Of a DNA stretch of 64,000 bases, positions 9,105-19,490 are shown in pieces. The position numbers were made by a program, and so were the translations under genes. The stretch's first letter is position 1. Each line of letters starts with the position of its first letter. The DNA is from Zhongshania sp. (GTDB lineage Bacteria > Pseudomonadota > Gammaproteobacteria > Pseudomonadales > Spongiibacteraceae): assembly GCF_029212375.1 (NCBI RefSeq), contig NZ_JARGNU010000010.1, positions 62,001 through 126,000 of the forward strand. Reading direction: 5' to 3'. The notes below the pieces were generated by a model. It was not told the DNA's origin, made no database searches, and saw only the letters and a list, made by a program, of their open reading frames with translations.

Positions 9105-9632
9105 ATGGAATTTAATGTGACTGACGCAATACCCGAATCGGAACGCCCCAGCAAAACGGCGGTTAAAAAAGAGATGCAGGCCCTTCAGCAATTGGGGGAA
9201 CAGCTGGTTAAACTCAGCAATAACGAATTGGCCAAAATTCCAATTCACGACGAACATCTCTCTGAAGCACTTAGCACCGCACGCAAGCTGACCAGCCGCG
9301 AAGCGCTGCGCCGCCAGCTGCAATACATTGGCAAGCTGATGCGCGACACCGACCTCACTGAGATTGAAGCCGGTCTCGCTAAACGCGAAGAGGGCCAGCG
9401 GGAGCAGGCCAAACAATTCCAGCGCCTAGAGTTGCTGCGCGACGAACTCGCCACCACGGGTGTCAGCGCCATTGAGAAAGTATTGGAGGACTTCCCCCAC
9501 GCCGACCGTCAGCGCCTGCGCCAACTGGTGATGCAAATCGACAAAGACGCCCAAGCCAAAAAGCCGCCGGCGGCAAAACGCAAACTCTTCCAATACCTCA
9601 AAGAGCTGCAAATTCACAAGCCGGCCAGCTAA
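9105..9632 (+). CDS. darP: Ribosome-associated protein DarP (YjgA)
   Basis: A DUF615 protein that associates with late 50S ribosomal subunit precursors. The 175 residues are nearly all helical and highly charged. They carry the family block KKEMQALQQLGEQLVKLS (about 21-38), the RREALRRQLQYIGKLMRD-like block (Arg/Leu-rich, about 65-85) and the LRQLVMQIDKDAQA-type helix near the end. It lies five bases after mgtE. The visible ribosome site is weak, so expression may depend on the mgtE transcript. It converges with the nitrilase gene on the other strand. Confidence 0.93.
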   Translation: MEFNVTDAIPESERPSKTAVKKEMQALQQLGEQLVKLSNNELAKIPIHDEHLSEALSTARKLTSREALRRQLQYIGKLMRDTDLTEIEAGLAKREEGQREQAKQFQRLELLRDELATTGVSAIEKVLEDFPHADRQRLRQLVMQIDKDAQAKKPPAAKRKLFQYLKELQIHKPAS

Positions 9633-9650
9633 TTTTTTAATAGCAAATAC

Positions 9651-10502
9651 TTATAGGCGGCGGTGCTGCGCAACCGGCATTCGCCTGCGCAGCGCGGCTT
9701 GCGCGGCGGCGTCATACACTGCGGTCACGCAGGCTTCACCCAAGCCCGCCTCAGCCAACACCCGCCCCCAACTGTCAACAATCACAGAACCGCCCGAGGT
9801 TTCCCGTTTGGGGTCGTGAACACCACCCTGATTGGCCGCCACAATTAGGCACTGGTTTTCAATGGCTCGCGCGCGCAGCAAGGGCAGCCAATGCGCCCAG
9901 CCGGTGCTGCGAGTAAATGCGGAGGGCAAGGCAATAATATCGAGATCAAGGCTTAACATCGCGCGAAATAATTCAGGAAAACGCAGGTCGTAACACACCG
10001 CCAAGCCCAGCCGGCCTAAACTCGTGTCTACTACCGTTACCGAACTGCCGGGGGCATAGGTATCCGACTCCCGATACCGGCCGTGGCCATCGGCAACATC
10101 GGCGTCGAACAAATGTATTTTTCGGTAGCTGCCCAAGCAACTGCCGTCGGCAGCAAACACCAAGCAGCATGCATAAACGCGACCGTCCTCGGCGGGCAGC
10201 GGAATAGTGCCACCAATCACAATCAACTGATAACGACTCGCCAAGGCGCTCAAAAAAGCCTGTAAAGGCCCCGCAACGGCTTCGTGAGCCGCCACTTTTT
10301 TAATTTCGGCACTGCCAAACATCGCAAAATTTTCTGGCAACACCGCGAGCTTTGCACCCCGCGCTGCGGCCTGCGCCACCAACCGCTCTGCCCGCTGCAA
10401 ATTTGCGGCAAGATCATTAACCGAAACCATTTGAATAGCCGCTACAACGGTCGCAACCTGCTGCCCGTAACGCTCGTTATGCGATTCTTGCAGTTCCGCC
10501 AT
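9651..10502 (-). CDS. Carbon-nitrogen hydrolase (nitrilase/omega-amidase-like)
   Basis: A CN-hydrolase that cleaves C-N bonds of small amides, nitriles or N-acyl compounds. The catalytic Glu-Lys-Cys set is visible: E57 in LPENF, K128 in YRKIHLFD and C170 in CYDLRFPE. The frame is open further upstream, but the ATG at 10502 has GGCGGAGC just before it and begins after the yhdP stop (10516). The longer reading would overlap yhdP. This gives 283 residues. It follows yhdP, the place where E. coli has tldD. The sequence resembles the Nit1/Nit2-type deaminated-glutathione amidase branch; the substrate is inferred only. Confidence 0.9.
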   Translation of the reverse strand: MAELQESHNERYGQQVATVVAAIQMVSVNDLAANLQRAERLVAQAAARGAKLAVLPENFAMFGSAEIKKVAAHEAVAGPLQAFLSALASRYQLIVIGGTIPLPAEDGRVYACCLVFAADGSCLGSYRKIHLFDADVADGHGRYRESDTYAPGSSVTVVDTSLGRLGLAVCYDLRFPELFRAMLSLDLDIIALPSAFTRSTGWAHWLPLLRARAIENQCLIVAANQGGVHDPKRETSGGSVIVDSWGRVLAEAGLGEACVTAVYDAAAQAALRRRMPVAQHRRL

Positions 10503-10515
10503 TTTAGCTCCGCCA

Positions 10516-13500
10516 TTATTGCATTCCAGGCTTGGCACTCGACCTACTCGCGTCAGCGGGCTTATCAACTTCGTCATCAAAAATATTTTTAAAGGTGAGT
10601 TCCGGGTCTTGGATGGTACCCGAAATTTCGTAAACCGCGCTGGAAAAACTATTCATCTGCTCTTCAAACACCTTACTCACCACATACACTCCCGCGGCCG
10701 CTGGCAAGCCGCCAACCAAGGCCGCCACCCACGGCAGATTACTCCCTACCGGCAACGTTGCCACCAAGCGCAGATCTGGCACATCGTTTAGCAAATTAAT
10801 TGCGCCGGTCATTTGGAAGCGACTCGACGGGCCGTGCACATCCAGCGGCGACGACAAGGTTAACTGACCATCGGCAAGCGCTAAACCACCGCGCATGCGA
10901 TCAAAATAAATGCCTTTTTTAAATACATCGCGAAAATCAAACTTTAGCCGGCGGACAATATTGGCCATATTAAAAATACTGAATATGCGCAAGGTGCCGC
11001 TGGCTGCATCCGACGTTTTTAAAAAGCGTCCGTCTTTAAACGAGAAACTAAAACTGCCTTCGCTGTCGGCTAGCGCCCACTGAGTCGGCGTGCCTAGCCA
11101 CTGTAAATCTAAGTCAAAGTTACCGCGGCGGGTTTCCATTACCTTGGGGTAGCCAAAGCCCTGTAAAACGCCACCCAAGTCGCCAAGCCCGAACTGGCCC
11201 CGCAACTGCGACGAAACGCGGCCGCTGTCATCCTGTAGCCAATGCAAAGTACTGCTGCCCGCCACCGTTGCCAATTCAATGCCCCGCAGGCTACCCCGCA
11301 GATTATTAAAATGCGCCCCACGACTGTCACTGCGCAAATCAAAACCGAGCGGCCCCCAAGCCTCCCCTCCCACAAAAAGCGTCTGAATATTAAGGTCAAT
11401 ATTTTGTAAGCCGCGCGGATCAATACCGGCCAAGCTGTCTTCACCCCCATCACCACCGCTGGCGGCCGGCAAATACAAGTACTCTAAATCAATATTAAAA
11501 GCTTGGTTCGCCGGCGCATTGCGGGGAATATTAATATCCCCCTGCAATTGGGGACTACTCACATGCAATAGCCAAGAGTTTGGATGACTTACCAAGCCGA
11601 TATCCACCGACTCGAGCAAATTACCGAATATCATCAGCTCGTCAATGCGTAAACTGTTGGCACTAAACGCCATGCCCGATTCATTGCCGTCGCCGGCCGC
11701 TGCGAGTTCAAGATAACGGTCAAGCACCCGCCGCCACTGATCAAAATCAGCAAACTCCAAGCGTCCACCAATGGTCATCCGGCCAGGCATAAGTAGATGA
11801 GAGCTATTGCCCGGCGGCCGGGCACCCAGCAATAAATCAGCGCCAAATACCTTGCCCTCTTGAAAACCCAGCAACAGACTTAATTGCTCAGCCAGATTGA
11901 TTTGCATTACCTGCACATCGCCATCTAGCGGCAACGTAATATTCACATTGCGTTTTTGCTCAGCGGTTTTATAGAGCGGCTGGGGCAGCAGAATATTAAC
12001 CCCCTGTAGATCGCTGCTCACCCGCAAGCTCGGCTCGGCGCCGGTTTGAATATGCAAGCGCGCAGCCGCGCTACCTGTAAAGAAGCTCATTGCCGGTTGC
12101 GCCGTCCAGCGCTGGAGGTCGCCCATCGCTACCTGGCCACTAACATCAACGTCGAGCTGGGCTCCAGTCTGCTTTATAGTCGCGGTCAGGGGCTGACCAA
12201 ACAAGCTCGCACGCAGGCCACGACTGCGCAAACCTCGCGCAGTGTCGTAATGTAAATGTCCTTTAGCATCACTGAGGTTTAAGCGGTAATCCTTCATTTC
12301 TACAGTTGAAAAATCAATGTCGGCATCCACATTAACCGCCAACTCGGGTTCATCGCTAAAGGCCATGGTCAACGCAAAATCAATCGCCGCATCACCTTCG
12401 CCCTGCCAGTGATCAAAGGTTTTACCCACATATTGGTGCAGCGGGGTTTCCGTTAGCAAGCGCTGAGCTTGGGTAAAACTGGGCTTGGCGGCAGCGCGAA
12501 CGGTGAGTGTAATTGGCCCCGCCGAGGCAGGACCTACGGCAACCCGAAGATCCTCAACTGCTAGACCGTCTAGCGCGCCAGCACCCTCAAGCCAAGCGTC
12601 AACAAGGTTGTTATCAATAAACACCTGCGCGGCATCGCCCGTCAGTGCTGGCCAGTCGGGGCGAAAAGCCAGTTCAATATCGCTTAAGTCTAAATAGAGT
12701 TGCACCGTGGGGTGGTCCTCGGTGGACGCCAGCAGCGAACCCCGAAAAATAAAGCCCGCAACATCGGCATGGCCACCGCGAATACTGTCTTTCAACCAAT
12801 CGAGTAGGGACGCATGCAATACCTTGGGTGTGTAGCGCTCGTGCACCGTCGCGTCGGCATCGCGGGCGCCAATCACCAGGCTCATCTGCGGTTCATTCTT
12901 GGCGTCTTTGTGTAGCGGCAAATCCAAACTCAGCAAGGCCGCAATTGGCACGCCCTCGTTTTCGCCGCGAATTAAGCCACTGCTTACCTGCAAGCGCTCA
13001 TCGTCATAGCGCCAATTCAGCTCGGCGTTAACCTTTTGCAAGGAAAAGGCCTTGTCATATAAATGCGGAAAGGCCAAGGCCAGCTGATCGGATTTAAGCA
13101 GCAATTTACCTTGCTTGGGTTTGATCTCTAAATACCCGGAAAGCCCGCTGGCCGCTGGCGCGCCCTGCCAAGCCTCAACACTGAGTTCGCTGGCTTCAGC
13201 CCGCAAACTAAAGTCTGCAAAACCAGCTACCGAGGTCAATAAATCAAACTGGATATTGCGCAGTAGACCTTTAGGCGCCAATTCCTCCAGTGTTGCCTGC
13301 AAACCGGGGCTGAGCGCATCACTCGCCAGCAGCAAACTATTTGAGACATCAAGGTCGAGCTGGGGCAAGCTAAATTGCCACATTGACGCGTCTGGGCGAC
13401 TCGCAGCTAGCCCCGCCAAATCTAAATTTAAATCGTGCCAGCGAGCGTCAAATTCCAAAAAGCCGATCCGCCAAAAGCCGTCGCGATGACTGCCACTAAA

Positions 13501-14376
13501 ACGCATATTCACATCGCTAAGCACCGCGTCTTGCGCACCCCACAACACCCCAACCGACAGCGCCGGCGTATTAAGTACGCCGTTCAAGCTAACTCGCTGC
13601 CCCTGCCGCCAGTTAAGCCACAGCTCACCACTCACTTCGCTATTAATTAAAGCCGCACTATCTTGAAACAACGGCGCTAAGGCGCTCAACCGGCTGTCTT
13701 TTATCACCATGTAAGCGCTGGCGCTAAAGTGGTCGGTATTGCGAGGGTCGCCGTAGGCTTCCACTAATAATTGAATATCACCGTCGCTATCGGTATTTAG
13801 CTTGGCGTAGACCCGACGAAACTTGTCGTCGCTGCGCAGGGAGAAATCCCGCGAGCTTATCTGAGTTTGATCACCGTTGAGGTAATGAAGCTTAATCGCA
13901 AACAATTCGAGACTGGCATTGCGAACCCCTAATACCGAATCAATTAGTGCGTCGGGACTGCTGCCACCCTGGGTGTTGAGGCCGGGAATAAACCAGCGAC
14001 CATCATCTGCTTGCGCCAATTCCAAATTGAGCTGACCCACATCGATCTGGCGAATTGTCGGCCGACCAGTGAACAGCGAGCTAATAACGTCGATTTCAAT
14101 CCGCGCATGGTCAAACCGCAGCGCAGCGCTTTCTCCGAGCTGAAAATCCAATAACTCGATAACGGGCGACAGTCCCTTCCAAGTTCCGCGCATCGCGCTA
14201 GCCTGCAAGTGAACGCCCGAAAGCGCCTCAGCCTGCTGAAATATTTCGCTCTGATAGCGCTCCACCAAACCAATATACTGGCGGCCCAAGCTCGCGTAGA
14301 GCGCCAGCAATACCAAGCCGACGAGCGCAAGACTCCAGAGCAGGGTATAGGTTTGACGAAGTAGGCGTTTGAACAT
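10516..14376 (-). CDS. yhdP: YhdP-family AsmA-like lipid transport protein
   Basis: A 1286-residue member of the AsmA/TamB/YhdP group, now known in E. coli to move phospholipids toward the outer membrane as a long periplasmic beta groove. One N-terminal membrane helix (about residues 13-32) anchors it. The rest is low-complexity-free beta-rich repeat sequence ending with the family's C-terminal block PLDVHGPSSRFQMTGAIN and a terminal amphipathic stretch near EEQMNSFSSAVYEISG. It sits directly downstream of rng, as in E. coli. The length is typical (E. coli YhdP is about 1266). Confidence 0.93.
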   Translation of the reverse strand: MFKRLLRQTYTLLWSLALVGLVLLALYASLGRQYIGLVERYQSEIFQQAEALSGVHLQASAMRGTWKGLSPVIELLDFQLGESAALRFDHARIEIDVISSLFTGRPTIRQIDVGQLNLELAQADDGRWFIPGLNTQGGSSPDALIDSVLGVRNASLELFAIKLHYLNGDQTQISSRDFSLRSDDKFRRVYAKLNTDSDGDIQLLVEAYGDPRNTDHFSASAYMVIKDSRLSALAPLFQDSAALINSEVSGELWLNWRQGQRVSLNGVLNTPALSVGVLWGAQDAVLSDVNMRFSGSHRDGFWRIGFLEFDARWHDLNLDLAGLAASRPDASMWQFSLPQLDLDVSNSLLLASDALSPGLQATLEELAPKGLLRNIQFDLLTSVAGFADFSLRAEASELSVEAWQGAPAASGLSGYLEIKPKQGKLLLKSDQLALAFPHLYDKAFSLQKVNAELNWRYDDERLQVSSGLIRGENEGVPIAALLSLDLPLHKDAKNEPQMSLVIGARDADATVHERYTPKVLHASLLDWLKDSIRGGHADVAGFIFRGSLLASTEDHPTVQLYLDLSDIELAFRPDWPALTGDAAQVFIDNNLVDAWLEGAGALDGLAVEDLRVAVGPASAGPITLTVRAAAKPSFTQAQRLLTETPLHQYVGKTFDHWQGEGDAAIDFALTMAFSDEPELAVNVDADIDFSTVEMKDYRLNLSDAKGHLHYDTARGLRSRGLRASLFGQPLTATIKQTGAQLDVDVSGQVAMGDLQRWTAQPAMSFFTGSAAARLHIQTGAEPSLRVSSDLQGVNILLPQPLYKTAEQKRNVNITLPLDGDVQVMQINLAEQLSLLLGFQEGKVFGADLLLGARPPGNSSHLLMPGRMTIGGRLEFADFDQWRRVLDRYLELAAAGDGNESGMAFSANSLRIDELMIFGNLLESVDIGLVSHPNSWLLHVSSPQLQGDINIPRNAPANQAFNIDLEYLYLPAASGGDGGEDSLAGIDPRGLQNIDLNIQTLFVGGEAWGPLGFDLRSDSRGAHFNNLRGSLRGIELATVAGSSTLHWLQDDSGRVSSQLRGQFGLGDLGGVLQGFGYPKVMETRRGNFDLDLQWLGTPTQWALADSEGSFSFSFKDGRFLKTSDAASGTLRIFSIFNMANIVRRLKFDFRDVFKKGIYFDRMRGGLALADGQLTLSSPLDVHGPSSRFQMTGAINLLNDVPDLRLVATLPVGSNLPWVAALVGGLPAAAGVYVVSKVFEEQMNSFSSAVYEISGTIQDPELTFKNIFDDEVDKPADASRSSAKPGMQ

Positions 14377-14423
14377 TAATAATCACCCACGACTACCAAC
14401 TGCCTTGGCAGGCAAAGCCCCGC

Positions 14424-15887
14424 TCACAGCAACACCACATCATATTGTTCTTGGGTGTATACCGCCTCTACTTGGAAGCGAATACTGGCACCGATAAATT
14501 CTTCTAAATCTGCCACGCTAGATGACTCTTCATCCAGCAAACGATCGACAACTTCTTGGGATGCCAACACCAATAAACGCTTACTTTCGTAGGCGCGAGC
14601 CTCGCGCAGTATTTCTCTAAACACTTCATAGCATACCGTTTCCGGCGACTTCATCGAACCGCGGCCGTGGCAGTAGCGACAGCTTTCACACAAAATGTGT
14701 TCCAAACTTTCGCGGGTGCGCTTGCGCGTCATTTCCACCAGCCCCAACTCCGACACACCCGTAATTGAAGTCTTGGCGTAATCTTTTTCCATGGCCTTCT
14801 CTAAGGCCCGCAACACCTGGCGACGATGCTCGGCATCTTTCATGTCGATAAAATCAATAATAATAATGCCGCCGAGATTGCGCAGCCGCAGCTGCCGCGC
14901 CAGAGCGGCAGCCGCTTCTAAGTTGGTTTTAAAAATGGTTTCTTCAAGATTGCGGTGCCCAACAAAGGCACCGGTATTAATATCAATGGTACTCATGGCC
15001 TCGGTCTGATCGATAATCAGATAGCCCCCAGACTTTAATTCAACTTTGCGCCCTAAGGCTTTTTGAATTTCGTCCTCCACGCCGTAGAGGTCAAAAATCG
15101 GACGTTCACCTGGGTAATACTCTAATTGGGCAACTATTTCAGGCAGATAATCTTCAGCAAACTGCGCCACTCGCTGAAAACTCTCGCGGGAGTCGATGCG
15201 AATCTTTTCGAGGCCGGGCCTTACCAAATCGCGCATGGTGCGCATAAACAGCGGCAGGTCTTCGTAAATAACACTCGGCGCCACATCGCGTTTCATTCGC
15301 CGCTCCACCGCGCCCCAAAGACGCCTTAAAAACTGCACGTCGGCGAGCATTTCCTCTTCGCCAGCGCCTTCGGCGGCGGTACGTAAGATATAGCCGTCAC
15401 GCAGCTCACCGCTCTCGTCGAGCGCCGCCGATTCCAACAAACTGCGCAGGCGCTGGCGCTCAAGCTCGTCATCAATACGGTGCGAAACCCCTATGTGCGC
15501 CGCGCCAGGCATATACACCAAATACCGCGACGACACCGATAAGCGCGTAGTTAAGCGCGCGCCCTTGGTGCCCATTGGGTCTTTGCTCACCTGCACGGTC
15601 AGCAGTTGGCCTTCACGGATTTTGGTACGAATATCGGCGTGCTCGCCATCGGTGGTGTCTAATGTGGCGATATCTGAGGCGTGAATAAATCCGGTGCGCT
15701 CTAAGCCAATCTCAACAAAGGCCGCCTGCATCCCTGGCAGTACCCGCACTACTTTGCCCTGATAAATATTGCCGGCAATTCCGCGCGAGCGGCTGCGCTC
15801 AATATAAACCTCTTGCAGCACGCCGTTTTCAACCACGGCCACCCGTGTTTCTACCGGCGTAACATTGATTAGAATCTCTTCGCTCAT
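14424..15887 (-). CDS. rng: Ribonuclease G
   Basis: An endoribonuclease of the RNase E/G family that matures the 5' end of 16S rRNA and trims mRNAs. The S1 RNA-binding domain covers about residues 35-125. The metal-binding aspartates lie in TIDINTGAFVG (about D304) and IIIIDFID (about D347). The Zn-link CxxC lies in CESCRYC near residue 400. It has no C-terminal degradosome scaffold, so it is RNase G rather than E (487 residues). It starts three bases after the maf stop. Confidence 0.97.
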   Translation of the reverse strand: MSEEILINVTPVETRVAVVENGVLQEVYIERSRSRGIAGNIYQGKVVRVLPGMQAAFVEIGLERTGFIHASDIATLDTTDGEHADIRTKIREGQLLTVQVSKDPMGTKGARLTTRLSVSSRYLVYMPGAAHIGVSHRIDDELERQRLRSLLESAALDESGELRDGYILRTAAEGAGEEEMLADVQFLRRLWGAVERRMKRDVAPSVIYEDLPLFMRTMRDLVRPGLEKIRIDSRESFQRVAQFAEDYLPEIVAQLEYYPGERPIFDLYGVEDEIQKALGRKVELKSGGYLIIDQTEAMSTIDINTGAFVGHRNLEETIFKTNLEAAAALARQLRLRNLGGIIIIDFIDMKDAEHRRQVLRALEKAMEKDYAKTSITGVSELGLVEMTRKRTRESLEHILCESCRYCHGRGSMKSPETVCYEVFREILREARAYESKRLLVLASQEVVDRLLDEESSSVADLEEFIGASIRFQVEAVYTQEQYDVVLL

Positions 15888-15890
15888 GAT

Positions 15891-16463
15891 TTACGCTAAC
15901 CCGATTCCGGCTTCGCTTAACAAAGCCGCTGTTTCATATAAGGGCAGGCCCACCACCCCAGAATAGCTGCCCGACAAATGCTGTACAAAATAGCCCGCAG
16001 CGCCCTGAATACCATAGCTTCCGGCCTTATCATCGGCCTCGCCGGTGGCGAGATAGGCCCGAATTTGGGCTGGGCTCAACACCGCAAAAGTAACCTCGGT
16101 CACCGCTAATGCCTGCCGCAACGTTCCACCCGCATACAGCGCCACTGCGGTCATTACCTGATGGCTGCGCCCACTTAAACGGCTGAGCATTACCTCAGCG
16201 TGGCGGCGGCTTTCCGGTTTACCCAAAATTTCACCGTCAAGGATTACCGAAGTATCGGCGGCAAGCACTGCTCTATTGGGTGCTAATGCCACCACAGCCA
16301 TGGCCTTCTCCACCGCCATGCGCCGCACATACTCTTGCGCGCCTTCATTGACGGCAGGGGTTTCATCAATATCTGCCGCTATCACCTCAAAGCGCAGACC
16401 AATTTGCTGCAATAATTCGGCGCGGCGCGGCGACTTCGATGCCAAAATCACAGTTTCAGCCAT
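15891..16463 (-). CDS. maf: Maf-type nucleotide pyrophosphatase (dTTP/UTP-type)
   Basis: Hydrolyses non-canonical or dTTP/UTP-type nucleoside triphosphates to monophosphates. The Maf signature ILASKSPRRAELL is at residues 6-18, with VLAADTSVILDGEILGKP further on. The start at 16463 immediately follows the mreD stop and gives 190 residues; a longer in-frame start would run back into mreD. The position mreD-maf-rng identifies it as the YhdE-type paralogue. Confidence 0.93.
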   Translation of the reverse strand: MAETVILASKSPRRAELLQQIGLRFEVIAADIDETPAVNEGAQEYVRRMAVEKAMAVVALAPNRAVLAADTSVILDGEILGKPESRRHAEVMLSRLSGRSHQVMTAVALYAGGTLRQALAVTEVTFAVLSPAQIRAYLATGEADDKAGSYGIQGAAGYFVQHLSGSYSGVVGLPLYETAALLSEAGIGLA

Positions 16464-16464
16464 G

Positions 16465-16950
16465 TTAGTAAACCGCAAACAGACGCTGGAACCAGCCAAC
16501 GATGGGGCGCAAGAACAACCATAACAGACCTGTGCTCAACGCGGGCAAAAACACGAGCCAATGCGTGTGCGCAACACCATTAATATTTTGTGCCCACTGG
16601 TCAACAAGGATATGGAACAGCTCTAAAAAAGAGATGAACGCCGCCTGTTTACGCAAGCTAAACATACGCAAACGCTGGTAAGAGACTTGAATAATATAGG
16701 CGATCACCGCCAGTGCAAACGCATTCTGGCCCAGCACCACGCCCTGTAAAATATCCAGAACAATGCCGCACAGCCAGCTGACAAACACCCCAATACGCTC
16801 GGGCAATGCCAGCAGCCAATACACCAACATTAATAAGACAAAGTCAGGACGGGCCCAAGCCCAATCACCGCTTAAAGGCGAGATACTCAGCAGCAGCGCT
16901 GCCAACAAACTTACAACAACAAACCACAGACCGTGCGCATGCGATTCCAT
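16465..16950 (-). CDS. mreD: Rod shape-determining protein MreD
   Basis: A polytopic inner-membrane protein of the elongasome. The 161 residues form about five hydrophobic helices, with the family stretch WARPDFVLLMLVYWLLALP (about residues 31-49) and GIVLDILQGVVLGQNAF after it. It connects MreBC to the peptidoglycan synthases RodA and PBP2. It begins three bases after the mreC stop and ends one base before the maf start. Confidence 0.94.
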   Translation of the reverse strand: MESHAHGLWFVVVSLLAALLLSISPLSGDWAWARPDFVLLMLVYWLLALPERIGVFVSWLCGIVLDILQGVVLGQNAFALAVIAYIIQVSYQRLRMFSLRKQAAFISFLELFHILVDQWAQNINGVAHTHWLVFLPALSTGLLWLFLRPIVGWFQRLFAVY

Positions 16951-16953
16951 GCG

Positions 16954-17787
16954 CTACTCCTCCGACTTCTGCTCACTGAACACCAGCAAGACATTGCGAC
17001 TGCGATCAAGTTTCGCCATAGGTCTAGCCCGCACTTCGGCAAAGGGTTGGCCAGGATCAATCGACACCTCAATAACCTCGCCAACGGGGTAGCCGCCAGG
17101 AAAGCGTCCGCCCAAACCCGAACTAACCAGCAAGTCGCCAACCTGAATATCGGTCGTCGCGGCCACATGGGTTAGCGCCAGCTCATCAATTAGCCCCGTG
17201 CCCTCGGCTATTGCCCGCAATCCGTTACGGCTCACCCGCACAGGTAGGGCGTGGGCACTATCAGTTATAAGTAAAACGCGACTTTGCAGCAAACCCACTT
17301 CTGTAATCTGGCCAAGCAGGCCGGTAGCATCAATCACCGGCTGACCAACAAAGGCGCCGTCACGACTGCCCTTATCCACCACCAGCTGGTGACGATTCGG
17401 ATCTGAGGCAACCGCCACCACTTCGGCAACTACCACGGTGTCATTAAGACGCTCGGCAGAATTCATCAACTCCCGCAGCCGAACATTTTCGGCGCGCAGT
17501 TCAATGTATTTTTGAAGTTTGGCGTTAAGAATTAACGACTCGGCGCGCAGCCGTTCATTGTCGGCCATCAGCTCACGTCGACTGCTAATCACGTCGCTGA
17601 ATTGCCCAACAACGCGGCTAGGCACATCAACCACCCAGTAAAACGGTGCGGCGACCAGCGACAACTGAGTTCGTACCGGGGCCATAAAATCCAGCCGCTG
17701 ACCAATAAGAATCAGGGCTAGCGCCACGCCGCCAAACAGCAGCAGACGCCCACCCACGGACGACTCATTGGAGAATACCGGTTTAAT
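16954..17787 (-). CDS. mreC: Cell shape protein MreC, probable ATT start
   Basis: A bitopic inner-membrane protein whose periplasmic coiled coil and beta domains activate PBP2 in the elongasome. It has an N-terminal membrane helix (GGRLLLFGGVALALILIG), a coiled coil (about residues 70-115) and a beta-domain with DVQVGDLLVSSGLGGRFPGGYPV-type sequence near the C-terminus. A GTG at 17757 would give 267 residues but lacks a good ribosome site. An ATT at 17787-17785 has GGGAGGA (17795-17801) seven bases upstream and adds (M)KPVFSNESS, which lines up with the KPIFSRGPS start of E. coli MreC. I therefore prefer ATT, giving 277 residues. Confidence 0.9.
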   Translation of the reverse strand: MKPVFSNESSVGGRLLLFGGVALALILIGQRLDFMAPVRTQLSLVAAPFYWVVDVPSRVVGQFSDVISSRRELMADNERLRAESLILNAKLQKYIELRAENVRLRELMNSAERLNDTVVVAEVVAVASDPNRHQLVVDKGSRDGAFVGQPVIDATGLLGQITEVGLLQSRVLLITDSAHALPVRVSRNGLRAIAEGTGLIDELALTHVAATTDIQVGDLLVSSGLGGRFPGGYPVGEVIEVSIDPGQPFAEVRARPMAKLDRSRNVLLVFSEQKSEE

Positions 17788-17820
17788 TGCTGCGTCCTCC
17801 CGCTATGGGGCGAATCATTA

Positions 17821-18864
<1,044 letters not shown>

Positions 18865-18971
18865 TTATCACCTTATACGGCTCGCATATAGAGACTAGAG
18901 CCAGGCTAATGAGACTCGAATACATTGCCGCCCGGCAATTTTCGCGTGCCCCTGAATTGAAAACTTTGCCA

Positions 18972-19000
18972 CTCTATCAATGGCAGGGATTTAGGGCAAG
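18972..19000 (-). promoter_or_regulatory. Candidate sigma-70 promoter for mreB
   Basis: On the minus strand TTGCCC (18995-19000) and TAGAGT (18972-18977) are 17 bases apart, about 114 bases before mreB in the mreB/gatC divergent region. The match is moderate; other promoters in this 276-base gap are possible. Confidence 0.4.
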
Positions 19001-19134
19001 GCGCAAATATGATAAGTTTAACGGTTTACTGCTGTCAGCCAAGCAATCTCGGTGCCACACTCTGTTATTAGTCCAAATAGCGGCCCCGAAAAATACGCCT
19101 GCGCCAGCCTCAAACCACCCAAATCAGGTGAACC

Positions 19135-19422
19135 ATGAGTTTAGACCAGAACGAAATTAGCAAACTGGCCCGACTGGCGCGCATTAGCATTGCCGACAGC
19201 GACACTGCCGAACTTAGTCAACGCATTGGTGACATTTTAGATATGGTCGATGTCATGCAAGCGGTGGACACCAGCAATGTAGTGGCCATGGCCAATCCCC
19301 ACGACGCCGTGCAGCGCCTGCGCGCCGACGAAGTGAGCGAAATCAATCAGCGCGAGCACTTCCAAGCCATCGCCCCGCAGACCGCCGACGGCCTGTACTT
19401 GGTTCCCCAAGTTATTGAGTGA
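19135..19422 (+). CDS. gatC: Asp/Glu-tRNA amidotransferase subunit C
   Basis: A small 95-residue subunit that wraps around GatA and stabilises the GatAB amidotransferase. It has the family start [16 protein letters not shown] and the C-terminal [32 protein letters not shown] pattern. GatCAB converts Asp-tRNA(Asn) or Glu-tRNA(Gln) to the amidated form. In gammaproteobacteria such as Pseudomonas it usually serves Asn-tRNA. It is first in gatCAB, with gatA beginning 68 bases after its stop. Confidence 0.96.
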   Translation: MSLDQNEISKLARLARISIADSDTAELSQRIGDILDMVDVMQAVDTSNVVAMANPHDAVQRLRADEVSEINQREHFQAIAPQTADGLYLVPQVIE

Positions 19423-19490
19423 GACCACGGGGCGCGAGCTGCCCACTGCGCGACACCCACATTAAACATATTGCCAAGAGCCACATATAT

